From NCBI GenBank assembly GCA_020541205.1, contig CP048208.1, positions 1 through 64,000 of the forward strand: a stretch of 64,000 bases of DNA, given 5' to 3'. Every line of letters begins with the position of its first letter. The stretch's first letter is position 1. Both the position numbers and the translations under genes were made by a program. Below the pieces are notes generated by a model that saw only the letters and a list, made by a program, of their open reading frames with translations, made no database searches and was not told the origin of the DNA. Of the stretch, positions 24,473-37,099 are shown one piece after another. This DNA is from Candidatus Hartigia pinicola. GTDB lineage: Bacteria; Pseudomonadota; Gammaproteobacteria; Enterobacterales; Enterobacteriaceae.

Positions 24473-26213
24473 AAAAATTGATATAATCATAGTTTAATAT
24501 TCAAAAGTTCATGTATTAGTTTTTTTAATTTTAGTGACTTGATTAATTTTAGAGACAATGTTAAAAATTAAAGTTAATAAATAACATACTGGAGTAAAAA
24601 ATTTAGCCTAATTAATTTTAGTTGAATAGATTTTATAAAATATTTTTATTAATTATCATTCTAAAATAATAAAACTATCATCTATTTTTAGAAAAACTCC
24701 TTATTCAAAACATAGTGAATAAGAAATTAATAGTATTTTCTTAGATTGAAAAATTCTAGTGTGTTACAGTAAGCTTTTCTGAGAAAGAAATATATAAATA
24801 CATCACTATGTATACAATACTTTTCAGAAAAGAAAACTTATAAAGATTTATGTATTTTAGCGTTAACATTTTTAAAATTGACTAATCTGTTTATTATTAA
24901 ACGAAAAATACAATATAAAATAAATAAACGTTTACTTTATAAGTAATTTTTCTAAAATTTATATTTTAGAGATTAAAATAGTGTATTTATATATAGCGCA
25001 GCCAGTTTTTTTTGATCTTATAATAATTCGTTTTATAGAATATTTATAATTTTATTTTTATTAAATATCTCTAAATATCACAGAGATTATAACAATTTTT
25101 TAAACGAAATTATTTAATGTATTTTTTAGATTTTAATAAATATACAATAATGAAATTAGTTAAAAACTATTACAATAAATACAATGTTTCATTAATCAAC
25201 AATTTTTTAGAAAAATATTTTCGTATAATTTTTAAAACCATGAAAATCATTAAAATCATTAAAAAATAATAAAATCTTTTAGAGTAAATGTTAAGATATA
25301 TTTCTTCTAATCCGTTATAGTGCTATGTCTTTTAAAAATATATAATTTAAAAAATATCATCAACACGATCATCCAAATAACAGTGTATTACATAATGTAT
25401 ATTTCGGTCAAGATTAAAATATATTTCAAATCATTTTAATAAAGAATAATTATATCACAGAAAAAATTTTTAACAATTTCTACGACTGTACAAAAATATT
25501 TTATATCTTAAAATATATTATTAAATGAAAATTATATGGATAAAATATTTTAATAGAATATATTACATGCATTAAGCTCTATCGTTAGGATTAAAATAAA
25601 TAGTAATTGAATTCACTAAATAGATTCTTTAACTAATAGAATGGTTCTGAATATAGAAGTAATAAAATATATTTTATACGTTCCGTTATTTTTATTTTAA
25701 TAAATATATTCTTTTTCTTTCTTATTCCAATTATAAAATACTAGATTAATGTTTTTTGATTATTAATCTTTAGAACATAATAAGAGTTTTATTGTATGTT
25801 TGTTTGATAATTTTTGCATTTTTAAAATATATTTATTTTTAATAATATAATTTTCTGAATAATTTTAATATTATATTCATCATAATTATATAATCAACAT
25901 GGATTGTTTAGGTTGACATTTATTGATTTAGTAGGTTTGCAAAATTTTTTTAAAAGTTATGATATGTTTATTTTTTTATCCTTAAGTATTTTTTAAAATT
26001 AATTAATTTTAATAAATAAAATTTATATATTAAAAACTTGGAAAGTGGTTTATTTTTTTGTTATTATAAAGAATGAAATCTATGTTATAAAGTGCTATTA
26101 AGTTGTAACTGTATATTGTTAGAAAACTCAAATATTTAGAAACTGACGTCAACATGCATTAAGTTAGAAGTTTAGCTATATATTACATGCAATGATCTAT
26201 ATTTAGTAGATGA
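24473..26213. other. Gene-free spacer downstream of holD
   Basis: About 1.7 kb with no open frame. I looked for rimI, the E. coli neighbour of holD, and saw no convincing trace. The spacer ends in the 7-bp tandem repeat tract upstream of prlC. Confidence 0.55.
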
Positions 26214-26272
26214 TAGAGTATAGAGTATAGAGTATAGAGTATAGAGTATAGAGTATAGAGTATAGAGTATAG
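26214..26272. repeat. Heptanucleotide tandem repeat TAGAGTA, 8.4 copies
   Basis: Eight exact head-to-tail copies of TAGAGTA occupy 26214-26269, followed by a partial TAG. A 7-bp unit in non-coding DNA about 225 bp upstream of prlC is prone to slippage. It is not CRISPR: there are no spacers. Confidence 0.97.
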
Positions 26273-26352
26273 TCCTAGTTTTTTTAATTGTAAAACATGT
26301 TATCTAACATAGCAACTATTTTATTATTCATAAAAGAGAATGTTAGTTGTAT

Positions 26353-26378
26353 TTGACGTTGGTGTTTATTGTTATAAT
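26353..26378 (+). promoter_or_regulatory. Candidate promoter of prlC
   Basis: A perfect extended -10 element, TGTTATAAT, ends at 26378. TTGACG at 26353-26358 is only 14 bp away, short for a -35 box, so the extended -10 probably matters more. The transcript would have a leader of about 110 nt. In E. coli prlC is a heat-shock gene; I see no clear sigma-32 promoter. Confidence 0.45.
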
Positions 26379-26496
26379 ATCACTGTACATATTTATATAT
26401 AGAGTGTTGTTTTTTAACTAAGAATGCGTTTTTAGTTATTATTAATATACTACATCTTAGTTGATAAAATAAAACAACTACCATAGGATATTTATT

Positions 26497-28536
26497 ATGA
26501 CCAATCCCTTGTTAACTGATTATGTATTACCAGAGTTTTTTTCGATTGAACCTATTCATATTTTCCCTGCAGTTCAAAAAACATTAAACGAGTATCGACA
26601 AACTGTTGAAAACATTTTATCAAAAACTGATAAATATACTTGGGAAAATCTATGCACACCACTTGAAATAGAAAATGATAAATACAATAAAGTATGGTCT
26701 ACAGTTAGTCATCTTTATTCAGTCAAAAATACTCAAGAGCTGAGAAAAGCTTATGAAAAATGTCTACCATTGATCTCAGAGTTTCATGTTTGGATTAGTC
26801 ATTATCAACCATTATATCATGCTTATCAGTTACTTAAAAAAAGTAATGAGTACACGTTTCTTAGCCAAGCTCAGCGTAAATCAATTAAAAATAAACTTCG
26901 TGATTTTGAACTGTCCGGCATTAGTTTGCCCTTAAAAAAACAACAGAGATATGGTGAAATAGTTGCAAAGATATCTGAAATTACATCGAAGTTTAGTAAC
27001 AATATTCTTGATGCAACAATGGGTTGGAGTAAATTCATTAAAGATAAAAAATTATTATCAGGTATGCCAGAAAACGCACTTATTGCAGCAAAAATAATGG
27101 CGAAAGATAAAAACAAGGAAGGATATTTATTCACATTGGATATACCAAGTTATCTCCCGGTAATGACTTATGCAGATAATGCTCAGTTGCGTCGTGAAAT
27201 GAGCTACGCTTTTAATACACGCGCTTCAGACCAAGGACCTAATGCAGGTAAATGGGATAATAGTAAACTAATTGATGAATTAGTGGCATTACGCCATGAA
27301 TTAGCGCAATTATTAGGTTTTAAAAATTTTGCTTATAAATCTCTTTCTACGAAAATGGCTGAATCACCTCAGCAAGTGTTAAGTTTTTTGAATGCTTTAG
27401 CTGATCGTGCCTACCAGAAAGGTCAGAAGGAGTTCTCTGAACTCGAAAAATTTGCAAAAGAGCACTATGCTGTTGATAAACTTGAGTTCTGGGATCTAGC
27501 TTATTACAGTGAAAAACAAAAACAACATAAATTCTCACTAAATAATGAGGAGTTGCGTTTTTATTTTCCAGAACCACGTGTTATTAAGGGACTTTTTGAA
27601 GTCGTTTATCGTATTTATGGTCTAACGATTCAAGAACGAAAAAATGTCGAAACATGGCATCCTGACGTGCGTTTTTTCGAACTGTATGATGATAAAAATG
27701 TGTTGTATGGTAGTTTTTATTTTGATCTCTATGCTCGAGAAAATAAACGTGATGGTGCGTGGATGGCGGATTGTGTTGGACGTATGGTGTATAAAAATAT
27801 TGTACATCAAAAACCTGTCGCTTATTTAACCTGTAATTTTAATAAACCATTAGACAAAAACCCAGCTTTGTTTACTCATGATGAAGTTATCACATTATTT
27901 CATGAATTTGGTCATGCATTGCATCATATTGTGACTAAGGTTGACGTTGCGGATGTTGCAGGTATTAATGGAGTTCCATGGGATGCTGTTGAGTTGCCTA
28001 GCCAGTTGATGGAGAATTGGTGTTGGGAACCTGAAGCTCTTCAGTTTATATCTGGTCACTATAAAACCTCTCATCCATTACCATGTACAATGTTAGACTC
28101 TATGCTGTCATCAAAAAATTATCAGTCTGGTATGTTTATTCTGCGTCAACTGGAATGTGCTCTCTTTGATTTTTATTTGCATGCAGAATATAATTCTGTA
28201 AAAGGTGCACAAGTGATGAAAACTCTGAATACTGTGAAAGAAAAAGTTTCTGTTATTATATCACCAGAATGGAATAGATTTCCTCATGCTTTTAGTCATA
28301 TATTTTCTGGTGGTTATGCGGCGGGTTACTATAGTTATCTTTGGGCTGATGTACTTGCAGCTGATGCTTATTCACGCTTTAGAGACGAAGGTATCTTTAA
28401 TCAAAAAACAGGAAAATCATTTCTTAATAATATTCTAAGTTTGGGTGGTTCAGAGGAACCTATGGTGTTATTTAAGCGTTTTCGCGGTCGTAAGCCAAAA
28501 CTGGATGCAATGTTAAGTAGTTATGATCTCTTGTAA
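26497..28536 (+). CDS. prlC: Oligopeptidase A (M3 family metallopeptidase)
   Basis: Cytoplasmic zinc endopeptidase that degrades short peptides, including cleaved signal peptides. The length of 679 residues is almost that of E. coli (680). The zinc motif is HEFGH at residues 469-473, within LFHEFGHALHH, and the third ligand region ELPSQLMENW follows about 27 residues later. The N-terminal helical domain and C-terminal SGGYAAGYYSYLWADVLAADA are typical of M3 enzymes. The start MTNPLL matches E. coli. One of the few large genes kept in the eroded half of the window. Confidence 0.97.
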   Translation: MTNPLLTDYVLPEFFSIEPIHIFPAVQKTLNEYRQTVENILSKTDKYTWENLCTPLEIENDKYNKVWSTVSHLYSVKNTQELRKAYEKCLPLISEFHVWISHYQPLYHAYQLLKKSNEYTFLSQAQRKSIKNKLRDFELSGISLPLKKQQRYGEIVAKISEITSKFSNNILDATMGWSKFIKDKKLLSGMPENALIAAKIMAKDKNKEGYLFTLDIPSYLPVMTYADNAQLRREMSYAFNTRASDQGPNAGKWDNSKLIDELVALRHELAQLLGFKNFAYKSLSTKMAESPQQVLSFLNALADRAYQKGQKEFSELEKFAKEHYAVDKLEFWDLAYYSEKQKQHKFSLNNEELRFYFPEPRVIKGLFEVVYRIYGLTIQERKNVETWHPDVRFFELYDDKNVLYGSFYFDLYARENKRDGAWMADCVGRMVYKNIVHQKPVAYLTCNFNKPLDKNPALFTHDEVITLFHEFGHALHHIVTKVDVADVAGINGVPWDAVELPSQLMENWCWEPEALQFISGHYKTSHPLPCTMLDSMLSSKNYQSGMFILRQLECALFDFYLHAEYNSVKGAQVMKTLNTVKEKVSVIISPEWNRFPHAFSHIFSGGYAAGYYSYLWADVLAADAYSRFRDEGIFNQKTGKSFLNNILSLGGSEEPMVLFKRFRGRKPKLDAMLSSYDLL

Positions 28537-28557
28537 TCAATTATATAAAGTTTGAAT

Positions 28558-28599
28558 GAATTAGTAAAATATTTCTGTCAAAATATTTTATCTTAATTC
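28558..28599. terminator. Long hairpin after prlC
   Basis: TAAAATATTT (28565-28574) and AAATATTTTA (28581-28590) form a 10-bp stem around CTGTCA, extended after an internal mismatch by GAATTA (28558-28563) with TAATTC (28594-28599). Located 22 bp past the prlC stop. The following bases are A-rich, not T-rich, so it may act in 3'-end protection rather than termination on the plus strand. Confidence 0.4.
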
Positions 28600-30952
28600 A
28601 CTCAAAAAATAACAGATTTTTATAACTAAAATAAAGTAAATTTTATTATTACTTTTTAATAAATGACAATTATATCAAATACATAAACTAGCGTTAATGT
28701 TATTTTACTGTTCCAATATTAGATGTAGTTAATTTATTGACATAGATTAAATAGATGTATAGGCTAATCTATTTCAAAAATATGTAAGATCAAAAAATAT
28801 TATTTACTTAATATAATGAGACAATTTATTGTGATTAGGTTGTGAAGTTGTTTATTTTAGTATGAACTATTACAGTTAACACATTTAATATTATATAGTT
28901 TTAGCTATTTTATTTAGATAAAAACTATTAATTGTAATTAAAAATGTGTGAAGGTTATTAATGGTTTAGGTAATGCAATATTACTAATCTATATTTCTAG
29001 AAAATATTGATTCATGTTCTGTAATATAATTTATTTTGATTTTTCACTATTAGAATCAATAAAGAAACTAAAAAAATAAATATGTAGTCTTTTTAAAAAA
29101 ATAAGATGTATGTTTTATTTTTATCAATGTTGAAATAAATCAAATAATCCTGCCGTATAGAGTGTGTATAGAGCGAAAAGCATAATTCGTAATCATGACT
29201 AAAATCATGAACTCAATATTGTAGTTATGTATTAAAAGATAGTAAAAAAAATATATTTATCAAATTTAATTATGTGCTCATAATACTTAAGAATAAATTT
29301 GGTAATAAAAAATTATTTTTTAAATTATTTTAATGGATAAAATTTAACAGATCAATAAGTGATCAATGAATCTTATTTAGTGATTGAGTTGTGATTAGAT
29401 AATATAATGTTTATTATACTTAAAATATTGTGATATATAAAACTATATATTATACACTGAATATTTTATTTAATTTATAATTATAAATGTAATTAAATGT
29501 CAATTTTCTTGCATTAACAACTATCTAAAATTAAAAATTGTGATTTTTTTAAAATAAGGTTAATGATATTAAATATAACTTATAGACTAATTTTCTGTCA
29601 TTTTATAAAATATTTTTAGATTGATTATCTGTTTTTTAGATATATTTAAAATATCTTAACCGCATTAAGTGTAGTGTATTGTACATACTGTACTTCGTGA
29701 TGAAAGTAATTCTTTTTATATGAATGAGTTGAATTATTCTACATAAATTTAGTTTAGATGAAAATCGCTCTAATCACTTGAAAATAAAAGAAAATAGTAT
29801 ATTTGTATCATTATACATTATCTTATAATTTTAACTGATATTATAGTATTTTGTCAGAAAATAGTATTTATATTTAGAAATATCATTGCGTCTGATCAAA
29901 TGCACTTATTTATATATTTTGCGTAATGTTAATAAAATTAATTAAATTGACTTGTTTTTATTTAAAAAATAATTAATTTAAATTTGTAATATTTAGAAAA
30001 TATTTTAAATGTATTATAATAATTTATAGAGAACTGACTGCTGTTTTTAAAATATAATTTTATTATTATATGATAAAATGGTTAAATTAGATTTATCTTT
30101 TAAAGATCCTCTAATAAAGTTATTTTTGTATATAATTTTTACGATTATTTGAAAGTGCTAAATTAATATAGTGCATTCTAATATTGAAATATTTTTTGTG
30201 TTTTTAGTTCAAGTAATATTATTTTCATGTACTACATTTTAAATATAATATTTTAGTCTAGATTTTATAGTATTTTTTTACTACATTCTGTAATTTATTG
30301 CACTGTAATTCATTGAATAATATACATCATGCATCAGTAATGCGAAATAGTATGACCACGATTTAATCATAGTTAATATCGTAATCATAAAAATATCTTT
30401 CATTATAACACAATCTTTATTAATGTTTATTTTTGTTTTACATAGGTTATCTTATTCATTAATATAGTAATACTTACGTCTTTCCGATATATTGAATTTA
30501 ATATTTGACAATATTGTATCTACGTTATTTTATTGTCATAACAAATCTGTGTTTTTAAAATCTTAGGTGTTAGAATTTATAAAAGCTATGTCTTTATCAA
30601 TACCACTGAAATTATTTTATTCATTATAGTCAAACGACTATCCAAAAAGTTTTAATTTTCTTTTAATTATTGTTTAAAATGAAAACAAAAACATACAGTA
30701 TTTTTTCAAACATAATTTAATTTATTTATTAAACTCTTTTAAATATAACTTAAGTGGTATGAACTATTTAATATATTTATGATTTTTTTTAGTAAAGTAC
30801 ATAGTTAAGCCGAAATCAAATATTTCATTGTATTAAATTGTGTATCGATTAACACTATTATTTAAATATAATGTTGTAATAATATATAATTAAATAATCA
30901 GATTCTTAAAAAGTTTTAAATATATTATAAATATTTTAGTATATATAATAAA
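28600..30952. other. Gene-free spacer between convergent prlC and eno
   Basis: About 2.35 kb, all frames closed, no recognised remnant. In E. coli neither prlC nor eno is next to the other, so a rearrangement junction must lie in or near here. Confidence 0.55.
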
Positions 30953-32254
30953 TTATTTTTGATTTTTAACTTCTTTTAGCCCCCTAAATGGCGCATGATC
31001 ACCTAGTGCTTCTTCAATGCGAATGAGTTGATTATATTTTGCAACACGTTCAGAACGGCTCATGGATCCTGTTTTGATTTGTCCTGCTGCTGTACCAACC
31101 GCTAGGTCAGCAATAGCTGCATCTTCAGTCTCACCTGAACGATGAGATATTACTACAGCATAACCAGCATTTTTTGCCATTTTAATTGCCGCTAGAGTTT
31201 CTGTGAGGGAACCAATTTGGTTGCACTTAATTAAAATTGAGTTAACAATTTTTTTGTCAATGCCTTCTTTTAATATTCTTGTATTCGTTACAAACAAATC
31301 ATCACCAACTAGTTGAATTTTGTCGCCAAGAATTTGAGTTTGATATGAAAAACCTTCCCAGTCAAACTCACTCTGACCATCTTCAATAGAAATGATTGGG
31401 TACTCTTTAGTTAGGTTTTGTAGGTAATGAGTAAATTCTTGTGAAGTAAAGGTTTTTTTCTCACCTTTTAACTCATACTGACCATTGTTTTTATTATAAA
31501 ATTCAGAAGCTGCACAATCTATAGCTAGAGTAACATCTTTACCTAAAAGGTAGCCTGCTTTCTCAATCGCTTCTTTAATGATCATTAGTGCAGTAGCGTT
31601 AGATTCTAAATGTGGTGCGTAACCACCTTCATCACCAACAGAAGTATTCATTCCATTAGATTTTAGTACTCTTGCTAGATGATGGAAAATTTCAGAACCT
31701 ATACGCACAGCTTCTTTCAGAGAAGGCGCGCTCACAGGTTGAATCATGAATTCTTGGATATCAATGTTATTATCAGCATGCTTACCACCATTAATAATAT
31801 TAATCATTGGAAGAGGCATAGAGTATTGACTGTGAGTACCATTGATATCAGAAATATGCTCATAAAGAGGCATGCATTTTGCCATAGCTGCTGCTTTTGC
31901 GTTAGCCAAAGAAGTTGCTAAAATTGCATTCGCACCAAAACTAGATTTATTTTCAGTAGCATCAAGATTAATCATAATTTTATCAATATTAGCTTGATCT
32001 TTTGCATTGTTACCAATTAATGCTTTTGCTATTAAGTTATTAACTGCATTAACTGCTTTTAAAACACCTTTTCCTAAAAAACGTGACTGATCATTATCAC
32101 GTAGTTCTAGTGCTTCACGTGAACCTGTAGATGCTCCAGATGGAGCAGAAGCTAATCCAACAAAACCACCTTCTAAATGTACCTCCACTTCTACAGTTGG
32201 GTTAGCACGAGAATCAATGATTTCACGACCGATTACTTTAATAATTTTAGACAT
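30953..32254 (-). CDS. eno: Enolase
   Basis: Interconverts 2-phosphoglycerate and phosphoenolpyruvate in glycolysis; in E. coli it is also a component of the RNA degradosome. The length is 433 residues (E. coli 432). Conserved elements are [23 protein letters not shown], the catalytic loop VGDEGGYAP, the magnesium ligands in SIEDGQSE and DDLFVTN, the signature [16 protein letters not shown], and [16 protein letters not shown] precedes the start. It lies 93 bp downstream of pyrG on the same strand, as in E. coli. Confidence 0.98.
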   Translation of the reverse strand: MSKIIKVIGREIIDSRANPTVEVEVHLEGGFVGLASAPSGASTGSREALELRDNDQSRFLGKGVLKAVNAVNNLIAKALIGNNAKDQANIDKIMINLDATENKSSFGANAILATSLANAKAAAMAKCMPLYEHISDINGTHSQYSMPLPMINIINGGKHADNNIDIQEFMIQPVSAPSLKEAVRIGSEIFHHLARVLKSNGMNTSVGDEGGYAPHLESNATALMIIKEAIEKAGYLLGKDVTLAIDCAASEFYNKNNGQYELKGEKKTFTSQEFTHYLQNLTKEYPIISIEDGQSEFDWEGFSYQTQILGDKIQLVGDDLFVTNTRILKEGIDKKIVNSILIKCNQIGSLTETLAAIKMAKNAGYAVVISHRSGETEDAAIADLAVGTAAGQIKTGSMSRSERVAKYNQLIRIEEALGDHAPFRGLKEVKNQK

Positions 32255-32347
32255 TATATTTCCTTAGTGTGAATTTAATTTTAGGATTGAGTATACTCAC
32301 TGTGAATTGAAGTTATTTTCTACTTTATTTTGTTTTTTTATTTTACT

Positions 32348-33991
<1,644 letters not shown>

Positions 33992-34019
33992 TTAAATGCA
34001 AAAGATAATAGATATAACT

Positions 34020-34850
34020 GGAGGGGTAAATAGTATACTTGAATCATGATTTTATTACAAATACTTTAAGATTTTACATAAATGATAAGTTTCAAACACA
34101 TTTTAAGCAATATTTTATCTGCGAGTATTGTAGTAAATTTTATTAAATATTATCTTTGTATTTTATTCTAATTAAGTAGTTGATGTATTTTAAAAATTTT
34201 TTGTTAACGTGAATATATTTAATGTATAATGTAATTATTCTTATTAAAGTAGTAGAATCAATGAATTATTAAACAATATTATTTTTATTTGTTCTTCAGC
34301 TAATTTATAATTGTTAGTAATTTTTTATGAATGTATAAAGATTCTTATTCATATCACTAAGATAAATTACAGTATTGATATATCAGTAAATTATGTTAAT
34401 AGAAAAGAGATTTTTTTAGAATATTGTGATATTACGAGTACTAATTATGTAATTAAATATTACATATTGAGACGTGTGTATTTTATATGGTTTTTTTCTT
34501 TTTAATAATTAATAACTCTATTATTGGGTAATATTGAATATTAAACATTGAAAGTAGAAAGAAGTCTCATTCTAGTAGATTTTTATTAATAGTTTTACAA
34601 ATCTAATCAACATAAAATTGTGATTATTTTTTACTGTATGTAAACCTTAACTTGATATAATAAACATCTTTATTGATTGTTTGAGTTGTAAGAATTGCAT
34701 TCAATATTATTAATAACTTTATAAAATTCTTGTAATAACATTAGATATCGATCATCTTAACCATTTTATTTATTCTAAAATATTTACTCTATAAGTTACG
34801 TCTTATTTAGAGTGTAAAATAAATGTTTAATGTTTTATTTTATTACGTTT
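34020..34850 (-). pseudogene. mazG: Possible mazG remnant upstream of pyrG
   Basis: In E. coli mazG (263 codons) is immediately upstream of pyrG and downstream of relA. The space between the relA remnant and pyrG here is about 830 bp, the size of mazG. One minus-strand frame at about 34065-34150 reads KIQR-stop-YLIKFTTILADKI, which can be laid on E. coli LQKANEKFERRFREVERI near the MazG C-terminus. Similarity is weak and the call rests mainly on position and size. The pyrG promoter lies inside its 3' end. Confidence 0.25.
34032..34060 (-). promoter_or_regulatory. Candidate sigma-70 promoter of pyrG
   Basis: On the minus strand TTGTAA (34060-34055) and TATACT (34037-34032) are separated by exactly 17 bp. 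Transcription would start about 47 bp before the pyrG start codon. It would also drive eno. Confidence 0.55.
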
Positions 34851-34889
34851 ATTCATGCTGGCTTTGTTCAACAATTGTTATTTTGTACA

Positions 34890-37080
34890 TTACAAAACAA
34901 AATGATATTTTCTTTGATTATCTTAAGTCATGAGAAGATTTTTAATATTGGTGCAAGTGTTTTATAAATTGTTAATTTGTATTATGGTGTTCATGGTATC
35001 TAATTTTTATTACTAAAAACACTTAAATTAAGTACGTTAATCAGTTTTTAAGCTAATAGATGCTAATATTTCGTAATAGCTGATTCTTTATCGTTAGTTA
35101 TTTTATTATGTGTACAACTAAGACGTAACTGTTCGAATACTGTCTTCTTTATATAGATTTTAAAGATTTTGGCATGTAGCTTTACAATTTAGAAAGTTTT
35201 TATAGTTAGTGTTTTATATTTTAATATTTTAGTAATGAAACCAAAGATATTATTATATAGGAATCTTGTCAATATTGCATAATATTGTGTATAAAATTAC
35301 TAATATTTTTAATGATTATTTGCTAAATATTATTATTTATAAGGAAAATAGTAAAAGAAGTGGATTGATACTTTGACACCTTCATAATTTAACTATAAAA
35401 ATCTGCAATGTTAATTTTATTAAATAATTTTATAAATAAATGAATAATTAATGCATACTAATATCACTGATTTTATAATATCTGTAATAAATTTTATTTT
35501 AAGAATATATTTGGTAGTATTTACTTTCTCATTTTTTTAACTGTGTAGAACTTATATTGATACACATTAATTTTCTATCTAGAATTTGATCTTTTTCTGA
35601 CGTAATATAATATTTTTTAAAGAGTGAAATATGTATATTAAATTCCCTAAATGATAAACTAGTTGTTACGGAATCTATATTATAAATTTAGTTACTATTA
35701 GTTTACTTTTAGGTATTTATTCATTATTAATTCTCGTTAATCATTGATTTTAAATAATAGTTAAATATTATGATAAAACTATTAACATTAGAATTGATAT
35801 ACTTTGATCTATAGCAATATGATATATCTGAAAAAATTCAGAGTTGTCGAATTTATTAGTAAATAAATTAGATCATTTTTGAGGTATCGATAAATATATT
35901 TAATAATTCAATCATTGATGATACATTTTATTGAGATTTTATTTGAATTGATATTTATTTTTAATATATAATAGGTTTATGTCATCAAGTAATACTATTG
36001 TTGTAATTTTATTTTTGTTAATAAAATTTTCATTTTTTTTATATTTCCAGTGAGCAGCTACGCCAAACTCAGCATATTCATGCATTTGATGAGTGCGAAT
36101 TTGAATCTCTAGTATTTTATCATTAGGACCTAACACTACTGTGTGAATAGATTGATAACCGTTTGATTTTGGATGAGAAATATAATCATCAAATTCATTG
36201 GGTAAATAATGAAAATATGTATGAACTATGTTCAATGCATTATAACAATCTTGTAAATTCTTAACTATAATACGTACAGCTCTAATATCAAATAACTCAT
36301 GAAATTCTAAAGATTTTTTCTTCATTTTTTGCCAGATACTATAAATATGCTTTGGGCGGCCATAAATTTCAGCTTGGATGTGAACTTTAATCATTGTGTT
36401 ATGTAATTTTTTAATAAAATTATTAATATAGTCTTCACGATCCATACGACGTTCATGAATTAATTTTTCAACTTTTTCATATTCGGTAGGACGTCTATAC
36501 CGAAAACAATAGTCTTCTAGTCTCCATTTTAATTGCTCCATTTCAAAACGGTTTTTAAGGGGTATATAAATATTTAAATATTTTTTTTCTATTAACTTCT
36601 CTTGATTTTTAATTAAATCTTTAATTTCGCGTAAGTACGAAATTCGTTCAGTAAGCTTTATCATTACACAGCAAAAATTTTGAATAATTGACAGAAGAAA
36701 AAAGGAAGATATTATATGCTTGGGTGGAGTTTATTGCACCTGATTTAGTAGTTTTAAATTGGTCAATAGTGTACCTTTTAATACATTTTGAGTAATTTAT
36801 AAATTTAATTAGTAAATATACCAATAAAATAGCTCATTTATCTGATTTTTTACTAGAGGAAACAAAGCAGTACTTATAAATTTTCTATATCTAAATGCAG
36901 TATAGAGAGAGGTTTAATGATCTCAACGTTATTTAATAGTAATAAAGAAATAGTTTCCTGTTTTATGCATTTAATATAGTAACATTATGAGGTATAAATA
37001 ATTTTTTGTTTTGATTGTGCGTTATATAACCTTAATTTGTTTACATAATTTTCAGAAAAACGCATTTAGTTTAATAAGTA
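34890..37080 (-). pseudogene. relA: Eroded relA spanning the full ancestral gene
   Basis: Frameshifted RelA similarity runs well beyond the open frame at 35939-36664. Upstream (higher coordinates) the minus strand reads ISLLLLNNVEIIKPLSILHL at about 36895-36955, matching E. coli ASLLLWRGVEMVEILSTLSM, then DQFKTTKSGAINSTQAYN at about 36711-36770, matching RQLKATHTDSVSSEQVDN. This is the N-terminal pseudo-hydrolase domain. Downstream, EFFQIYHIAIDQ (about 35835-35870) matches LDFAYHIHSD of the TGS domain, and TIYKTLAPILKIFS (about 34945-34985) matches the C-terminal EIYNLQVLGRVLGKL. Stops and frameshifts break all these parts. The remnant has about the length of the intact 744-codon gene, so decay is mostly by point change, not large deletion. 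Confidence 0.85.
35939..36664 (-). CDS. relA: Surviving open frame: RelA (p)ppGpp synthetase domain
   Basis: This 241-codon frame covers about residues 150-380 of the 744-residue E. coli RelA, i.e. the nucleotidyltransferase (synthetase) domain. Its motifs look intact: YGRPKHIYSIWQKM, the acidic motif LFDIRAVRI, SNGYQSIHTVV and LEIQIRTHQMHEYAEFGVA. After HWKYKK it diverges into a short meaningless tail (about 30 residues). There is no ribosome binding site before the ATG at 36664, and RelA similarity continues in frame upstream of it (CCVMIKL against RCVVIKL), so the ATG is a former internal codon. Most likely a fragment of a dying gene; a translated synthetase-only enzyme is the less likely alternative. 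Confidence 0.6.
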   Translation of the reverse strand: MIKLTERISYLREIKDLIKNQEKLIEKKYLNIYIPLKNRFEMEQLKWRLEDYCFRYRRPTEYEKVEKLIHERRMDREDYINNFIKKLHNTMIKVHIQAEIYGRPKHIYSIWQKMKKKSLEFHELFDIRAVRIIVKNLQDCYNALNIVHTYFHYLPNEFDDYISHPKSNGYQSIHTVVLGPNDKILEIQIRTHQMHEYAEFGVAAHWKYKKNENFINKNKITTIVLLDDINLLYIKNKYQFK

Positions 37081-37099
37081 TGGACTATTGACAGCAATT

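Noticed and set aside
26214-26272. Tandem repeat considered as a CRISPR array
   Set aside because: Seven-base units without spacers; no cas genes in the window.
34311-34505. 64-codon plus-strand open frame
   Set aside because: Composition is that of random AT-rich sequence (Ile, Tyr, Phe, Asn), no ribosome binding site, no recognised family, and it lies antisense to the mazG slot.
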